Positions 1 through 7,674 are shown, counted from the stretch's first letter. The stretch: 15,598 nucleotides of DNA from Brevundimonas sp. (GCF_031082345.1 NZ_JAVHLH010000039.1:1-15598); one strand, 5' to 3'. Notes: generated from the letters alone by a model not told the origin. A program made the numbers and translations.

Positions 1-591
1 CATCACAGTCGATACCAAGAATTCTGACCTCGGCGCCTCGGCGACGTAGTCGCGGTAGGCGAAATTGATGAGGTCTCTCACCAGCTCGAGGAGACCGCCG
101 GTGGGCAGGCCTTCAAAAGGATCGCCGTGCGCCAGGGTGTTTCGACGTTCGGCGAGAGTTGGACGGGTGTCGCCCGTCAACTGGCCAATGGCGGTTCCGC
201 CACAGCGCGTAACCATCGGGATCTGCGCATCGGTCAGACCATCCGAGGCGACCATGAACTTCAGGAGCGCTGCGAAGCTGCGCTTCGACTTGGAGACACG
301 CCCGCCGTAGCGATCCATTACCGCCAGTTCCAGCGCGATCAGGGCGGCGAGTTCGCCGGCTTTCACCACGCCGAAATCGGCCCAGCCCAGCAAGTAGAGC
401 GTTTGCGCGCGTGCGAACTTCGCGCGAACGATATCCGGAATGCGCGCGTCGATGCCGAGGCTCTCGACGAAGCGCCGCCAGTCGGCGGCTTTCTCAAATT
501 GGACGAAACCGCCCGGATTGCCTGGCGTCGGCCAGGCGAGCAGCACCGGCTGTTCTCGGTCGGTCAGCGTGATGTGCGGTCGATCGGTCAT
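1..591 (-). CDS. HEPN-like protein, 3' end beyond the window
   Basis: An open minus-strand frame starts at ATG 591-589 and has no stop through position 1, giving at least 197 codons. It begins 5 nt after the stop of the upstream 184-aa gene, so the two form an operon and are probably translationally coupled; I see no separate strong ribosome site. The protein is mostly helical in appearance. Near the C-terminal side it carries R-N-T-L-A-H (residues 150-155), which fits the RNxxxH signature of HEPN domains. An aliphatic helix, roughly residues 63-95, sits at the usual distance before it. HEPN proteins include RNase toxins and abortive-infection effectors, but also non-catalytic helical dimers, so RNase activity is not established. 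The plus-strand frames over this interval are antisense shadows. Family confidence is moderate; confidence that it is a gene is good. Confidence 0.72.
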   Translation of the reverse strand, partial: MTDRPHITLTDREQPVLLAWPTPGNPGGFVQFEKAADWRRFVESLGIDARIPDIVRAKFARAQTLYLLGWADFGVVKAGELAALIALELAVMDRYGGRVSKSKRSFAALLKFMVASDGLTDAQIPMVTRCGGTAIGQLTGDTRPTLAERRNTLAHGDPFEGLPTGGLLELVRDLINFAYRDYVAEAPRSEFLVSTVM

Positions 592-596
592 CGACG

Positions 597-1151
597 TCAG
601 GCGGGCCGCAGCATCCGCTGGATGCGGAGCCGCTGAAAGCCATGAGCATGCACATGCGTGCGAAGCTGACGGATGTCGTGGACACCAAAGGCGACGGCCG
701 CCTTCAACGGGCTGGCGAAGGTTGCGTAGTAGGACCAGCGGGCGTCGGTCGGCAGCGGCGCATTCTGGCGGCGATCGGTAATGACGATGTCGCGTGGGTC
801 GCTGGTGTTGCGGAAAGCGTGGAAGGTGATCCAGTCGGGTCGCCGATAGCGCGCGGCCTTGCTGAACGGCACTGACTGCAGCTTCACGTCGGTCTGATCC
901 AGGACCCAGTCGCGCTGCTCCATGATCTGGCGGACCATGTGGCCGGCCATCTGCTTGACGCGATCAGCGAGAACCTCCTCGCGAAACTCTTCCAGCAGGT
1001 GCTCCTCGATACCTTCGACCGCTGGTTTGCCCAGCTGAGAGGCCGTCTCAAGGCGCGCAACATTCTCGGGCTGGGTCAGGAACGCCCAGATTCGCTGGCC
1101 AAGTTCGGTCTCGAACAGCGACCTGAATTTTTCGGGGTTGTATGCAAACAT
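597..1151 (-). CDS. Conserved-looking protein of unknown function, 184 aa
   Basis: I do not recognise this protein. I placed the start at ATG 1151-1149 because an AAAGGAAG ribosome site lies about 7 nt upstream; the frame is open further back but has no comparable site. The N-terminus (MFAYNPEKF) is followed by acidic helical sequence to about residue 85. Then comes a mixed, aromatic-rich part with W-I-T-F-H-A-F-R-N near residue 110 and W-S-Y-Y-A-T-F-A-S near residue 140. There is no signal peptide or membrane segment. It is the first gene of a minus-strand operon with the HEPN-like gene 5 nt downstream and has its own promoter-like sequence at 1175-1202. Its place in front of a possible RNase-type protein suggests a partner, sensor or antidote role, which is inference only. 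Confidence 0.75.
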   Translation of the reverse strand: MFAYNPEKFRSLFETELGQRIWAFLTQPENVARLETASQLGKPAVEGIEEHLLEEFREEVLADRVKQMAGHMVRQIMEQRDWVLDQTDVKLQSVPFSKAARYRRPDWITFHAFRNTSDPRDIVITDRRQNAPLPTDARWSYYATFASPLKAAVAFGVHDIRQLRTHVHAHGFQRLRIQRMLRPA

Positions 1152-1174
1152 GACGGGGCTTCCTTTACCGGGCA

Positions 1175-1202
1175 AATATGGCCGGTTAGATTGACCTGTC
1201 AA
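1175..1202 (-). promoter_or_regulatory. Minus-strand promoter for the 184-aa/HEPN-like operon
   Basis: Read on the minus strand, TTGACA (complement of 1197-1202) is a perfect -35 box. It is followed after 16 nt by CATATT (complement of 1175-1180), a 4/6 match to the -10 consensus. The start codon at 1151 is a normal distance downstream. The -35 box forms one half of the palindrome TTGACCTGTCAA (1191-1202); the other half serves the plus-strand promoter. Confidence 0.55.
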
Positions 1203-1219
1203 CGGACGCTGGTTAGCTT
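1191..1219 (+). promoter_or_regulatory. Plus-strand promoter for the nuclease/PHP-ATPase/ART operon
   Basis: TTGACC (1191-1196) is followed after 17 nt by TAGCTT (1214-1219), a fair sigma-70 type match. It lies 28 nt before the TTG start at 1247. Its -35 box abuts the opposite-strand -35 box in a perfect palindrome with a 2-nt centre, so polymerase cannot easily occupy both, and the palindrome could serve as an operator. No transcription factor can be named from the sequence. Confidence 0.45.
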
Positions 1220-1246
1220 CCGTGTTCGTGGGATGGGAGACGGGTT

Positions 1247-1879
1247 TTGGATTTCGAGGACCTGGTGACGGCGCTCGCCCCACCGCCCAATCGCGTTGGC
1301 AAGGCCGATGGCGACCACGAACATCATCTCTACGAGGGTGCCGTGATGGTTGCGTACGCCATGCACCTGCTTCGCACGGAAGGCGCTCTGAACGTTCGTA
1401 TTCACCCGGACGGCGAGCATGGCAAACAGTTCGATTTCTCTGGATGGCTGGAGCGCCGCCAATTCCGGAAAGTCTCCACGATCGGCGCCACGTCCTATGG
1501 CGGCGTCTATGAGCATTCCGCCGGGCAGACGGTCACCGTAAATCCGAGATCTGGTCTCGGCGATGTCGTCGCGGAGATTGGTGATCAGGTCATCTCGGCT
1601 GAGTGTAAGGGCGGCATCATCAACACCAGGCATTCCGGTCAGGTGTCCCGGCTCTACAAAGGCCTCTGCGAGACGGTCGGCATGCTCATGGCGACGCCGG
1701 CGCAGGGGCGACAGGTTGCGGTCGTCCCGTTTACGGCCAGCACCTTACGCCTTGCAGAGCGCCTTGCGCCGCGGTGCGCCTTGGCCGGCATTGAGATCGC
1801 TCTGGTCGGCAGCCAAGGAGAAGTCATGGACGTGAAGTCGCCGCGAGACGCACAGCACGCTACAAGCACGCTCAAGTAG
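1247..1879 (+). CDS. PD-(D/E)XK nuclease-like protein, 210 aa
   Basis: The start is TTG 1247, supported by GGGAGA at 1235-1240 with 6 nt spacing; no ATG is available until about residue 34. The central part has the pattern of a restriction-endonuclease-like core: G-L-G-D (D106), a short strand, then S-A-E-C-K (E119 and K121), followed by a helix with Q132. This D...ExK spacing fits PD-(D/E)XK nucleases, though I cannot place it in a named family. No membrane segment or signal peptide is seen. It is the first gene of a three-gene operon; the PHP/ABC ATPase follows after 17 nt. The pairing of a small nuclease with an SMC-like ATPase recalls defence modules in which the ATPase senses nucleic acid and the nuclease acts. 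That role is inferred. It could instead be an inactive member of the fold. Confidence 0.72.
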   Translation: MDFEDLVTALAPPPNRVGKADGDHEHHLYEGAVMVAYAMHLLRTEGALNVRIHPDGEHGKQFDFSGWLERRQFRKVSTIGATSYGGVYEHSAGQTVTVNPRSGLGDVVAEIGDQVISAECKGGIINTRHSGQVSRLYKGLCETVGMLMATPAQGRQVAVVPFTASTLRLAERLAPRCALAGIEIALVGSQGEVMDVKSPRDAQHATSTLK

Positions 1880-1896
1880 CAAGAAAGGTGGGGGGA

Positions 1897-4875
1897 ATGC
1901 TGAGTCGGGGATCTGAGTGGCGGCGCTGGGAACCGCATATCCACGCGCCGGGTACGGTGATGAACAACCAGTTCAGCGGGCCGACGGCTTGGGAGGATTA
2001 CCTGACGGCGCTCGAGCAGGCCGTGCCCGTGATCCAGGCCGTCGCTGTTACCGACTACTATGTGACCGACACTTACGAGGAAGTGCGTCGCCAGCGGGAG
2101 GCCGGCCGGCTGCCGCACGCCAAGCTCGTGTTTCCCAATGTCGAACTGAGGCTGGACGTGGCGACGGCCAAGGGAGGCTTCGTCAATCTGCACCTCTTCG
2201 TGAGCCCGGAAGACCCAGACCACGTTGAAGAGCTGCGGCGGTTGCTATCGCGGCTGCAGTTCAACGTCATGCAAGATCGCTTCGACTGCACCCGGGAAGA
2301 CCTCATCCGCCTCGGCAAAAAAGCCGATCCAAAAATCACCGATGATGGTGCGGCGCTGTCTTACGGCGCCAACCAGTTCAAGGTGAACTTCCAGAAGTTG
2401 CGGGAGGTGTTTTCCGAAAGCGGCTGGGCGAAGAAAAACATCCTGATCGGGGTGGCGGGCGGCGCGACCGACGGGACGTCGGGCGTGCGCGAAGCCGCCG
2501 ATCAAACCATCCGGCGCGAGATCGAGGGATTTGCTCATGTGATTTTCGCGAGCAGCGAAGCACAGCGTGATTTCTGGCTCGGGAAGCGCGATCTGACGCC
2601 TGCGGAGGTTCGCAGCCGATATGGCGGGCTCAAACCCTGCCTGCACGGCAGTGACGCGCATAAGTTGGAGGATGTCGCCACCCCGTTCGGCGATCGCTTC
2701 TCGTGGATCAAGGGCGCGCTGGAGTTCGATGCATTGCGTCAGGCGTGCATCGACCCGGGCGGGCGGGCGCATGTCGGCTCCGAGCCACCCGCATCGGCCA
2801 CCCCTTCACAGGTAATCGCGCAGATCGAAATCCTCGATGCGCCGTGGGTGACGACGCCGGTCATCCCGCTCAACCCGGGTCTGGTGGCGATCATCGGCGC
2901 TCGTGGATCCGGCAAGACCGCGTTGGCCGACATGATAGCGGCGGGCTGCGACTCGATTTCCGATGAGTCCTGGAATGCTGACGAATGGGCGAATCCGTCC
3001 TTCTTGGTCCGGGCCCGGCCGTTGATCGGCCACGGGAAGGTCAAGGTGAGTTGGGCGGCGGGCGAGCCGAGCGTTCGCTCTCTCAACGGCGCGGACGCAA
3101 ACGGCCCGTTTGCCTACCAGCGTGTGCGTTACCTGTCGCAGCAGTTTGTCGAGGAACTTTGCTCATCGAGCGGCCTGACCGACGGCCTGCTTCGTGAGAT
3201 CGAGCGGGTGATTTTCGAGGCCCATCCCGACGAGGAACGTGATGGCGCGCTGGATTTCGAAGAACTGCTGGAACAGCGGGCGACCCGGCATCGGCTCGCG
3301 CGCCAGCGCGAGGCTGAAGCGGTCTCGCAAATCTCCGATCGGATCAGCACCGAACTTGAGAAGGAAAAGCTCGTCGCGACCTACGAAGGTCAGGTCGCGC
3401 AGAAGAAGAAGCTGATCGACGCCTACACGGCCGACCGCGCCAAGCTGGTTTCGGCCGGAAGCGAACTCCGCGCGCAGCGTCACACGGATTTGGCGGGCGC
3501 TGCAAACCAGGTGAGAGCGAAGTTGCGCCAATACACCGGCCAGCGTCAGACGTTCCTGGCGATGCAGGACGAAGTGAAGGATCTACGACGAAATCAGGCT
3601 CCCGAAACGCTTCGCCAAGCCCAGAGCCGACACCCCCAGAGCCGTATGTCGGACGAACAGTGGGCGGCTTTCCTGTTGGATTATAAGGGCAAGGTCGATG
3701 ACGATCTGGCCGGCTACGTGAAATGGGCCGATCGCAAGATCGCGGGACTGAAGGGAACAGCGCCCCCTGCCGGCGACCCGAACACGCCCTTCTTCCCGGA
3801 CGACACGGACCTGGCCACCTTGTCGCAAGCCGTCCTCGATGCGGAAATGGGCCGACTAGAGAAGCTCGTGAGCGCCGATAAGGAAACGCAGAAACGATAT
3901 ACCGCCCTGTCCGGCAACATCGCGACCGAGACGGCGGCCCTTCAGACCCTCAGCGATAAGCTGAAGGACGCGCAGGGCGCCAAGGACCGCGCGCGTGATT
4001 TGCAAGGAGAGCGCGAAGAGGCCTACGGCAGGGCGTTCGATGCTCTGGTCGCGGAGCAGTCGGTTCTCGAACAGCTCTACGCGCCGTTGATGGCGAGGCT
4101 CGCCGCGTCGTCCGGCACATTGAAGAAACTATCGTTCTCAGTTGCCCGGGTCGCAGATGTCGAGCAGTGGGCATCAGAAGCCGAAGATGGGCTCATCGAT
4201 CTGCGCAAGGCCGGATCATTCCGGGGCAAAGGCACGCTGGTTCAAAAGGCGAATGAGGTCCTGAAAGACCCGTGGGAAACCGGGGACTCCGCGGCCGTCG
4301 GCGCTGCGATGGCGAAATTCCGCGGCCTCTATCAAAACGATCTGCTCGACCATTCCCCGGTCGCGCATACCGATCAGGTCGAGTTCCGGGCGTGGTCGAA
4401 GCGTTTTGCGCAATGGCTGTTCAGCACCGACCATATCTCAATCCGGTACGGCATCGATTACGATGGCGTCGATATCCGCAAGCTGTCGCCCGGCACGCGC
4501 GGGATCGTTCTATTGCTTTTGTACCTTGCCCTCGACGACAGCGACGATCGCCCGCTCGTGATCGACCAGCCAGAGGAAAACCTCGACCCGAAGTCAGTGT
4601 TCGACGAGTTGGTGCATCTGTTCGTCGAGGCCAAGTCGCATCGTCAGGTGATCATGGTGACGCATAACGCGAACCTGGTGATCAACACCGACGCGGATCA
4701 GATCATCATCGCTGAGTCCGGTCCGCATCCGCACGGTGCATTGCCCCCGATCACCTACACGTCCGGCGGCCTGGAAAGCGCTTCGATAAGAGAGGCTGTG
4801 TGCAACATTCTGGAAGGCGGCGAAGGCGCGTTCCAGGAGCGCGCCCGGCGACTGCGGGTGAGGCTGGAGCGATAG
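1897..4875 (+). CDS. PHP-domain plus SMC/ABC-type ATPase (TrlF-like), 992 aa
   Basis: I chose ATG 1897 because AAAGGTGG (1884-1891) sits 5 nt upstream; the longer GTG start at 1888 would overlap that site. Residues 1-290 form a PHP-like phosphoesterase domain with the expected metal-site motifs: H14-x-H16, D53 in V-T-D-Y, E83 in N-V-E-L, H99 and G-S-D-A-H at 251-255. An ATPase follows: Walker A G-A-R-G-S-G-K-T (334-341), long charged coiled-coil-like stretches through the middle, a signature-like L-S-P-G (863-866), Walker B L-V-I-D-Q-P-E-E near 887-894, and the switch histidine in V-T-H-N (H923). The layout matches large PHP-ABC ATPases, labelled TrlF-like in databases from memory. Likely role: ATP-driven sensing or clamping of nucleic acid coupled to hydrolysis by the PHP domain. 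It sits between a nuclease-like and an ART-like gene, which suggests a defence system. Family call is strong; role is inferred. Confidence 0.88.
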   Translation: MLSRGSEWRRWEPHIHAPGTVMNNQFSGPTAWEDYLTALEQAVPVIQAVAVTDYYVTDTYEEVRRQREAGRLPHAKLVFPNVELRLDVATAKGGFVNLHLFVSPEDPDHVEELRRLLSRLQFNVMQDRFDCTREDLIRLGKKADPKITDDGAALSYGANQFKVNFQKLREVFSESGWAKKNILIGVAGGATDGTSGVREAADQTIRREIEGFAHVIFASSEAQRDFWLGKRDLTPAEVRSRYGGLKPCLHGSDAHKLEDVATPFGDRFSWIKGALEFDALRQACIDPGGRAHVGSEPPASATPSQVIAQIEILDAPWVTTPVIPLNPGLVAIIGARGSGKTALADMIAAGCDSISDESWNADEWANPSFLVRARPLIGHGKVKVSWAAGEPSVRSLNGADANGPFAYQRVRYLSQQFVEELCSSSGLTDGLLREIERVIFEAHPDEERDGALDFEELLEQRATRHRLARQREAEAVSQISDRISTELEKEKLVATYEGQVAQKKKLIDAYTADRAKLVSAGSELRAQRHTDLAGAANQVRAKLRQYTGQRQTFLAMQDEVKDLRRNQAPETLRQAQSRHPQSRMSDEQWAAFLLDYKGKVDDDLAGYVKWADRKIAGLKGTAPPAGDPNTPFFPDDTDLATLSQAVLDAEMGRLEKLVSADKETQKRYTALSGNIATETAALQTLSDKLKDAQGAKDRARDLQGEREEAYGRAFDALVAEQSVLEQLYAPLMARLAASSGTLKKLSFSVARVADVEQWASEAEDGLIDLRKAGSFRGKGTLVQKANEVLKDPWETGDSAAVGAAMAKFRGLYQNDLLDHSPVAHTDQVEFRAWSKRFAQWLFSTDHISIRYGIDYDGVDIRKLSPGTRGIVLLLLYLALDDSDDRPLVIDQPEENLDPKSVFDELVHLFVEAKSHRQVIMVTHNANLVINTDADQIIIAESGPHPHGALPPITYTSGGLESASIREAVCNILEGGEGAFQERARRLRVRLER

Positions 4876-4918
4876 CTGTGGTTCCTATCGTCGCCGTTGC
4901 CATCCCCGGGACGTCTAG

Positions 4919-5482
4919 ATGAGCTCGCTCAATTTCTCAGGGCTGACAAGTGACGAGGCCCGCGCCGTCCAGGGCGCGATATCACGTGGGGAGAACTTTC
5001 ACGGTTATATTCCAGCAGCGAGCTTAGCGTTTATCGTCCGCAATTACCGCGAGCTTGCGGCGTTGGGTGCGCTGGAGGCGCCATGGCTGGATGCCTATGT
5101 CCATGCATCGCATTTCAACGCTCACGGCGTGTCGGTTTTGAAGGCGGTTTTCGACGCCTGTGACCGCAATCGTCTGCGGTCTCTCAAGCCCTTGGGTGAT
5201 GACGCTATAGGCGGGCGGCTGACCCTCTTTCGCGGCTGCGCTGGTCCGGTGCACAGCTGGGGGATGTCGTGGACATCCTCGCTCGACAAGGCGATCTGGT
5301 ACGCGGCTCACCACGCAGAGTTCTACGACCTCTCTAATATTGCGGTGTATGTCGCGACGGTGGCGACCGAAGACGTTTACTGCCGGCTCGATCACTACGA
5401 CGATGACTTCATCGCTTATGCGCAGAGCGCTTGGCGGATCGACGTTCCTAGCGGGGAGTTCCGCCTGGATCGGCCTAGATGA
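4919..5482 (+). CDS. ADP-ribosyltransferase-like protein, 187 aa
   Basis: ATG 4919 has a weak GGGA site at 4908-4911. Residues 100-165 resemble the small ART fold: L-F-R-G (R105), then G-M-S-W-T-S-S (116-121), then an A-x-x-Y-A helix, and late strands ending in Y-D-D-D-F-I-A-Y. These match the Arg and Ser-Thr-Ser parts of the R-S-E catalytic triad. The third position seems to be filled by aspartates (161-163), not a clear glutamate, so catalysis by the usual mechanism is uncertain. ART proteins modify proteins or nucleic acids and often act as toxins. The gene follows the ATPase by 43 nt on the same strand, probably as the third member of the operon, and would be the candidate effector. Alternatively it is an unrelated small-domain protein with chance similarity; I think the ART call is more likely than not. 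Confidence 0.6.
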   Translation: MSSLNFSGLTSDEARAVQGAISRGENFHGYIPAASLAFIVRNYRELAALGALEAPWLDAYVHASHFNAHGVSVLKAVFDACDRNRLRSLKPLGDDAIGGRLTLFRGCAGPVHSWGMSWTSSLDKAIWYAAHHAEFYDLSNIAVYVATVATEDVYCRLDHYDDDFIAYAQSAWRIDVPSGEFRLDRPR

Positions 5483-5562
5483 AGCGACCCGAGTTTATGC
5501 AGGCGGCAACCAAATGGTTGTCTCCAGCTGCCGGCGGGGCTTGAGCGCTAGCGGAGGCGTCT

Positions 5563-6861
5563 CTATCGGCGCCGACGTCGTCGCCAGGGATGCCGGCCAT
5601 CGTCCGACAGCTTGTCCCGCCACTTGTCGATGTGATCGTCCATTTGCTGCATGAGATCGCCCTTGGCGTCGATATCGGCGACCAGGGCGACGCTGACGAA
5701 GCCCGGTTCGTCTTCCACCGCCGGTAAACGCCAAACTTCGTACCGCGTGACGCCCTGTCTTGTTCCGGCTGGCGGTGTGGGGTTCGGCCCCCAGGCATCG
5801 GCCAGCTTCGGGTCGCGCGCGCGCAGTTCGGCGAAGTCGATCGTCCATCGCTGATCTGAAACCGTGCCGAAAGCAGGGACGATGTCGGGGATAAGATAAT
5901 CGCGAACGATGTTGTCGAGGTCATGTAGAACCGTCGGCGGGGTCTTGGGGTTCGGCCTGACGACGACTTCCAGCGCTACAGCGACAACCAGCGGGCTGAT
6001 GATCCAGTCCCAACGCTTTTTGAAAGCGGCGATTTCGTCCACCACATTTTGCTTGAACCTTGATGATCCGCCGGACGCGATGGGCAGTTCGCCCACCTGA
6101 AGCCGAAGCTTGGATTCCCCCACCAACCCGGCCCACATCTTTTTGTCAAATCCAGTGGGAAGGCCCCGAGGAAGGCCGTACATCCACCCTAGGACGGGAA
6201 TGTCGACGCCGCTGCGACCGAGCAGTGCGCGCTGCGCGCTCCAGCGAACCATCTCTCGGTACGCTTCGTACGTTTTGTCCCCAAGGGCTTTCCGTTGGGC
6301 TTTCTCGTCTCGGATGAGATTGCGAAACGTGTCGACCCACTCACCCTCGCGCTCCTGCTCATAGTGGGACTCCATGCTCTCCGCAGCTTGCAGAGCCCGC
6401 CCTGCGAGTTCCAGATCGTCGAGCATGTCGGCAAAGGGCCGGGCTTCGATACGGATGTTGGGTCGGTCTTCACCGTGACGGCACGACACCGACAAGGCCT
6501 GAATCTGACTGTCATCGGCATACAGAAGGCTCTTCTTCGGCCAATCCACCCCGGTCATCCGGTCACCGAGGAGGTCCAGAAAGTTCTTGGCGATCGTGTG
6601 TGCGTGCGGGGGAGACTTGCCTGCCGTCGCCAGGTCGAGCTTGAGCGCTACATCGCCCCTGAACGTACCGCGTTTGATCGACGTGAGGTGTTCGGCAACC
6701 GCCTTCTGAAAGGCAGCTCGGTCGGTGGCCGACATCTTTTTTGACTGCGGCTCGATATCCTCGATGCTGATGTGGAGTCGCCGTCGGCGTCGTGACTGGT
6801 ATCGGGCTGACGCGCCAGCGTCGCTTGCCATGAAACTTTTGAAATCACTCAACGCCGTCAC
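5563..6861 (-). CDS. Protein with two RusA-like halves, 432 aa
   Basis: The start GTG 6861-6859 overlaps the TGA of the 61-aa gene as GTGA, which points to translational coupling; an internal ATG (residue 11) is the alternative. The N-terminal half (about 28-142) has strands, then H-T-I-A-K-N-F-L-D-L-L-G (88-99) and L-L-Y-A-D-D-S-Q-I (112-120). This resembles the helix and final catalytic aspartate region of RusA Holliday-junction resolvases. The C-terminal half (about 288-400) has V-A-L-E-V-V-V, then T-P-P and D-L-D-N-I-V-R-D-Y (314-322), matching the D-x-D-N part of RusA. Each half therefore keeps a different part of the RusA acidic set. A helical linker of roughly 140 residues joins them, and the protein ends in W-R-R-R-R-R-R. 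A branched-DNA nuclease or binding role is likely but inferred. It is the last gene of a coupled three-gene operon. Confidence 0.68.
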   Translation of the reverse strand: MTALSDFKSFMASDAGASARYQSRRRRRLHISIEDIEPQSKKMSATDRAAFQKAVAEHLTSIKRGTFRGDVALKLDLATAGKSPPHAHTIAKNFLDLLGDRMTGVDWPKKSLLYADDSQIQALSVSCRHGEDRPNIRIEARPFADMLDDLELAGRALQAAESMESHYEQEREGEWVDTFRNLIRDEKAQRKALGDKTYEAYREMVRWSAQRALLGRSGVDIPVLGWMYGLPRGLPTGFDKKMWAGLVGESKLRLQVGELPIASGGSSRFKQNVVDEIAAFKKRWDWIISPLVVAVALEVVVRPNPKTPPTVLHDLDNIVRDYLIPDIVPAFGTVSDQRWTIDFAELRARDPKLADAWGPNPTPPAGTRQGVTRYEVWRLPAVEDEPGFVSVALVADIDAKGDLMQQMDDHIDKWRDKLSDDGRHPWRRRRRR

Positions 6862-7043
6862 ACCTCGTAGATTGGTGGGCCGTTTTCGGCTTCCTGCTTC
6901 AGGATCTGATAGCGGATCTCGATTGCCGCCTGGGACGAAGATTGAGCCAAGCTATGTCGAAGGCGATCGCGCGCAAAGTCGCGGTTTGATTGGCCCCTTG
7001 CCGTGCATCGCGGTGCAGCCTGCCGGAAGTCTGACCTTGTCAT
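6858..7043 (-). CDS. Small coupled protein, 61 aa, unknown function
   Basis: ATG 7043-7041 lies one nucleotide after the TGA of the HEPN-like gene, and its own TGA overlaps the GTG of the RusA-like gene by 4 nt. That double coupling is the main evidence that it is real. The protein is basic at the N-terminus and then becomes a polar helix (A-R-D-R-L-R-H-S-L near residue 25, E-I-R-Y-Q-I-L-K near 42) ending in I-Y-E-V. No cysteine pair, signal peptide or membrane segment is evident. It could be an antitoxin-like or adaptor peptide linking its two neighbours. I know of no family match. Confidence 0.65.
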   Translation of the reverse strand: MTRSDFRQAAPRCTARGQSNRDFARDRLRHSLAQSSSQAAIEIRYQILKQEAENGPPIYEV

Positions 7044-7044
7044 C

Positions 7045-7674
7045 TCAGCGGCTTGGCAGGTCGGCGATCAGGTTCGTCAGTATATGTTCAATCTCGTCCA
7101 TCCGACCTGCCAGGCGGCCGTCGATGAGGTGCGCGTGACCTTCGCGGGTTTCGAATTGGTACGACGTTTCGAAAGCTTCCATCGAGGCCGGATCTGTCTT
7201 CACGCCGACGACGACGAGTTGCTCATAGGCGTGGACCATGAAGTTGAAGAGGCAGGGATTGATGTTCACGGCCTCGCCATACCAGTGGAAGCGGCGTTCG
7301 CAGGCGGCGCGTGTTTCGGCGCGCCACTTCTGGCCCACGGTCTCGATCGCCCGCTCGACCTGATCGCGTCGGACGAGGCAGACGAAGGCCAGGACGCTGC
7401 TGGCGGGCGAGGGGATCACACGCACATTGGCGTCGATTTCGTCCTGATGGTGCGCGAAGTTTCGAAGCGCCTTTAAGGCGGCGAATTCGTCCAGATGTTC
7501 GAAGTCCTGAACCTCGGCCTTCCTCAGCTTGTCATTGAGGCTGTGCATCGCGGTGAGCGTCTGGAACAGGGTGTCCGGTCCTGGAGAAACGCTGTGCGCT
7601 TCATAGGCGCGGAACAAGCGGGCGGCGGCTTTTGAGGCCGATTGCAAGGCGGGAGCTTCATCAGGGGTGATCAT
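7045..7674 (-). CDS. HEPN-like protein, 209 aa
   Basis: The start is ATG 7674-7672; there is no good ribosome site upstream, and no other start in frame is better placed. The protein is helical, and L-R-N-F-A-H-H at 70-76 gives a clean RNxxxH HEPN signature (R71, N72, H76). A second region (about 115-165) has an amphipathic helix and a conserved-looking N-P-C-L-F-N-F-M. HEPN domains act as RNases in many toxin-antitoxin and abortive-infection systems, though some only dimerize. It is the first gene of the operon that continues with the 61-aa and RusA-like genes, separated by 1 nt and then a 4-nt overlap. The product is probably cytoplasmic. A toxin or effector role is plausible, with one of the downstream proteins as partner, but this is inference. 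Confidence 0.75.
   Translation of the reverse strand: MITPDEAPALQSASKAAARLFRAYEAHSVSPGPDTLFQTLTAMHSLNDKLRKAEVQDFEHLDEFAALKALRNFAHHQDEIDANVRVIPSPASSVLAFVCLVRRDQVERAIETVGQKWRAETRAACERRFHWYGEAVNINPCLFNFMVHAYEQLVVVGVKTDPASMEAFETSYQFETREGHAHLIDGRLAGRMDEIEHILTNLIADLPSR

Noticed and set aside
127-636. Plus-strand frame of 169 codons at the left edge
   Set aside because: It is antisense to the minus-strand HEPN-like frame, which has the RNxxxH motif and operon spacing.
5505-5520. Small inverted repeat CAACC/GGTTG between the convergent operons as a terminator
   Set aside because: The stem is only 5-6 bp with no T-run; too weak to annotate as a bidirectional terminator.
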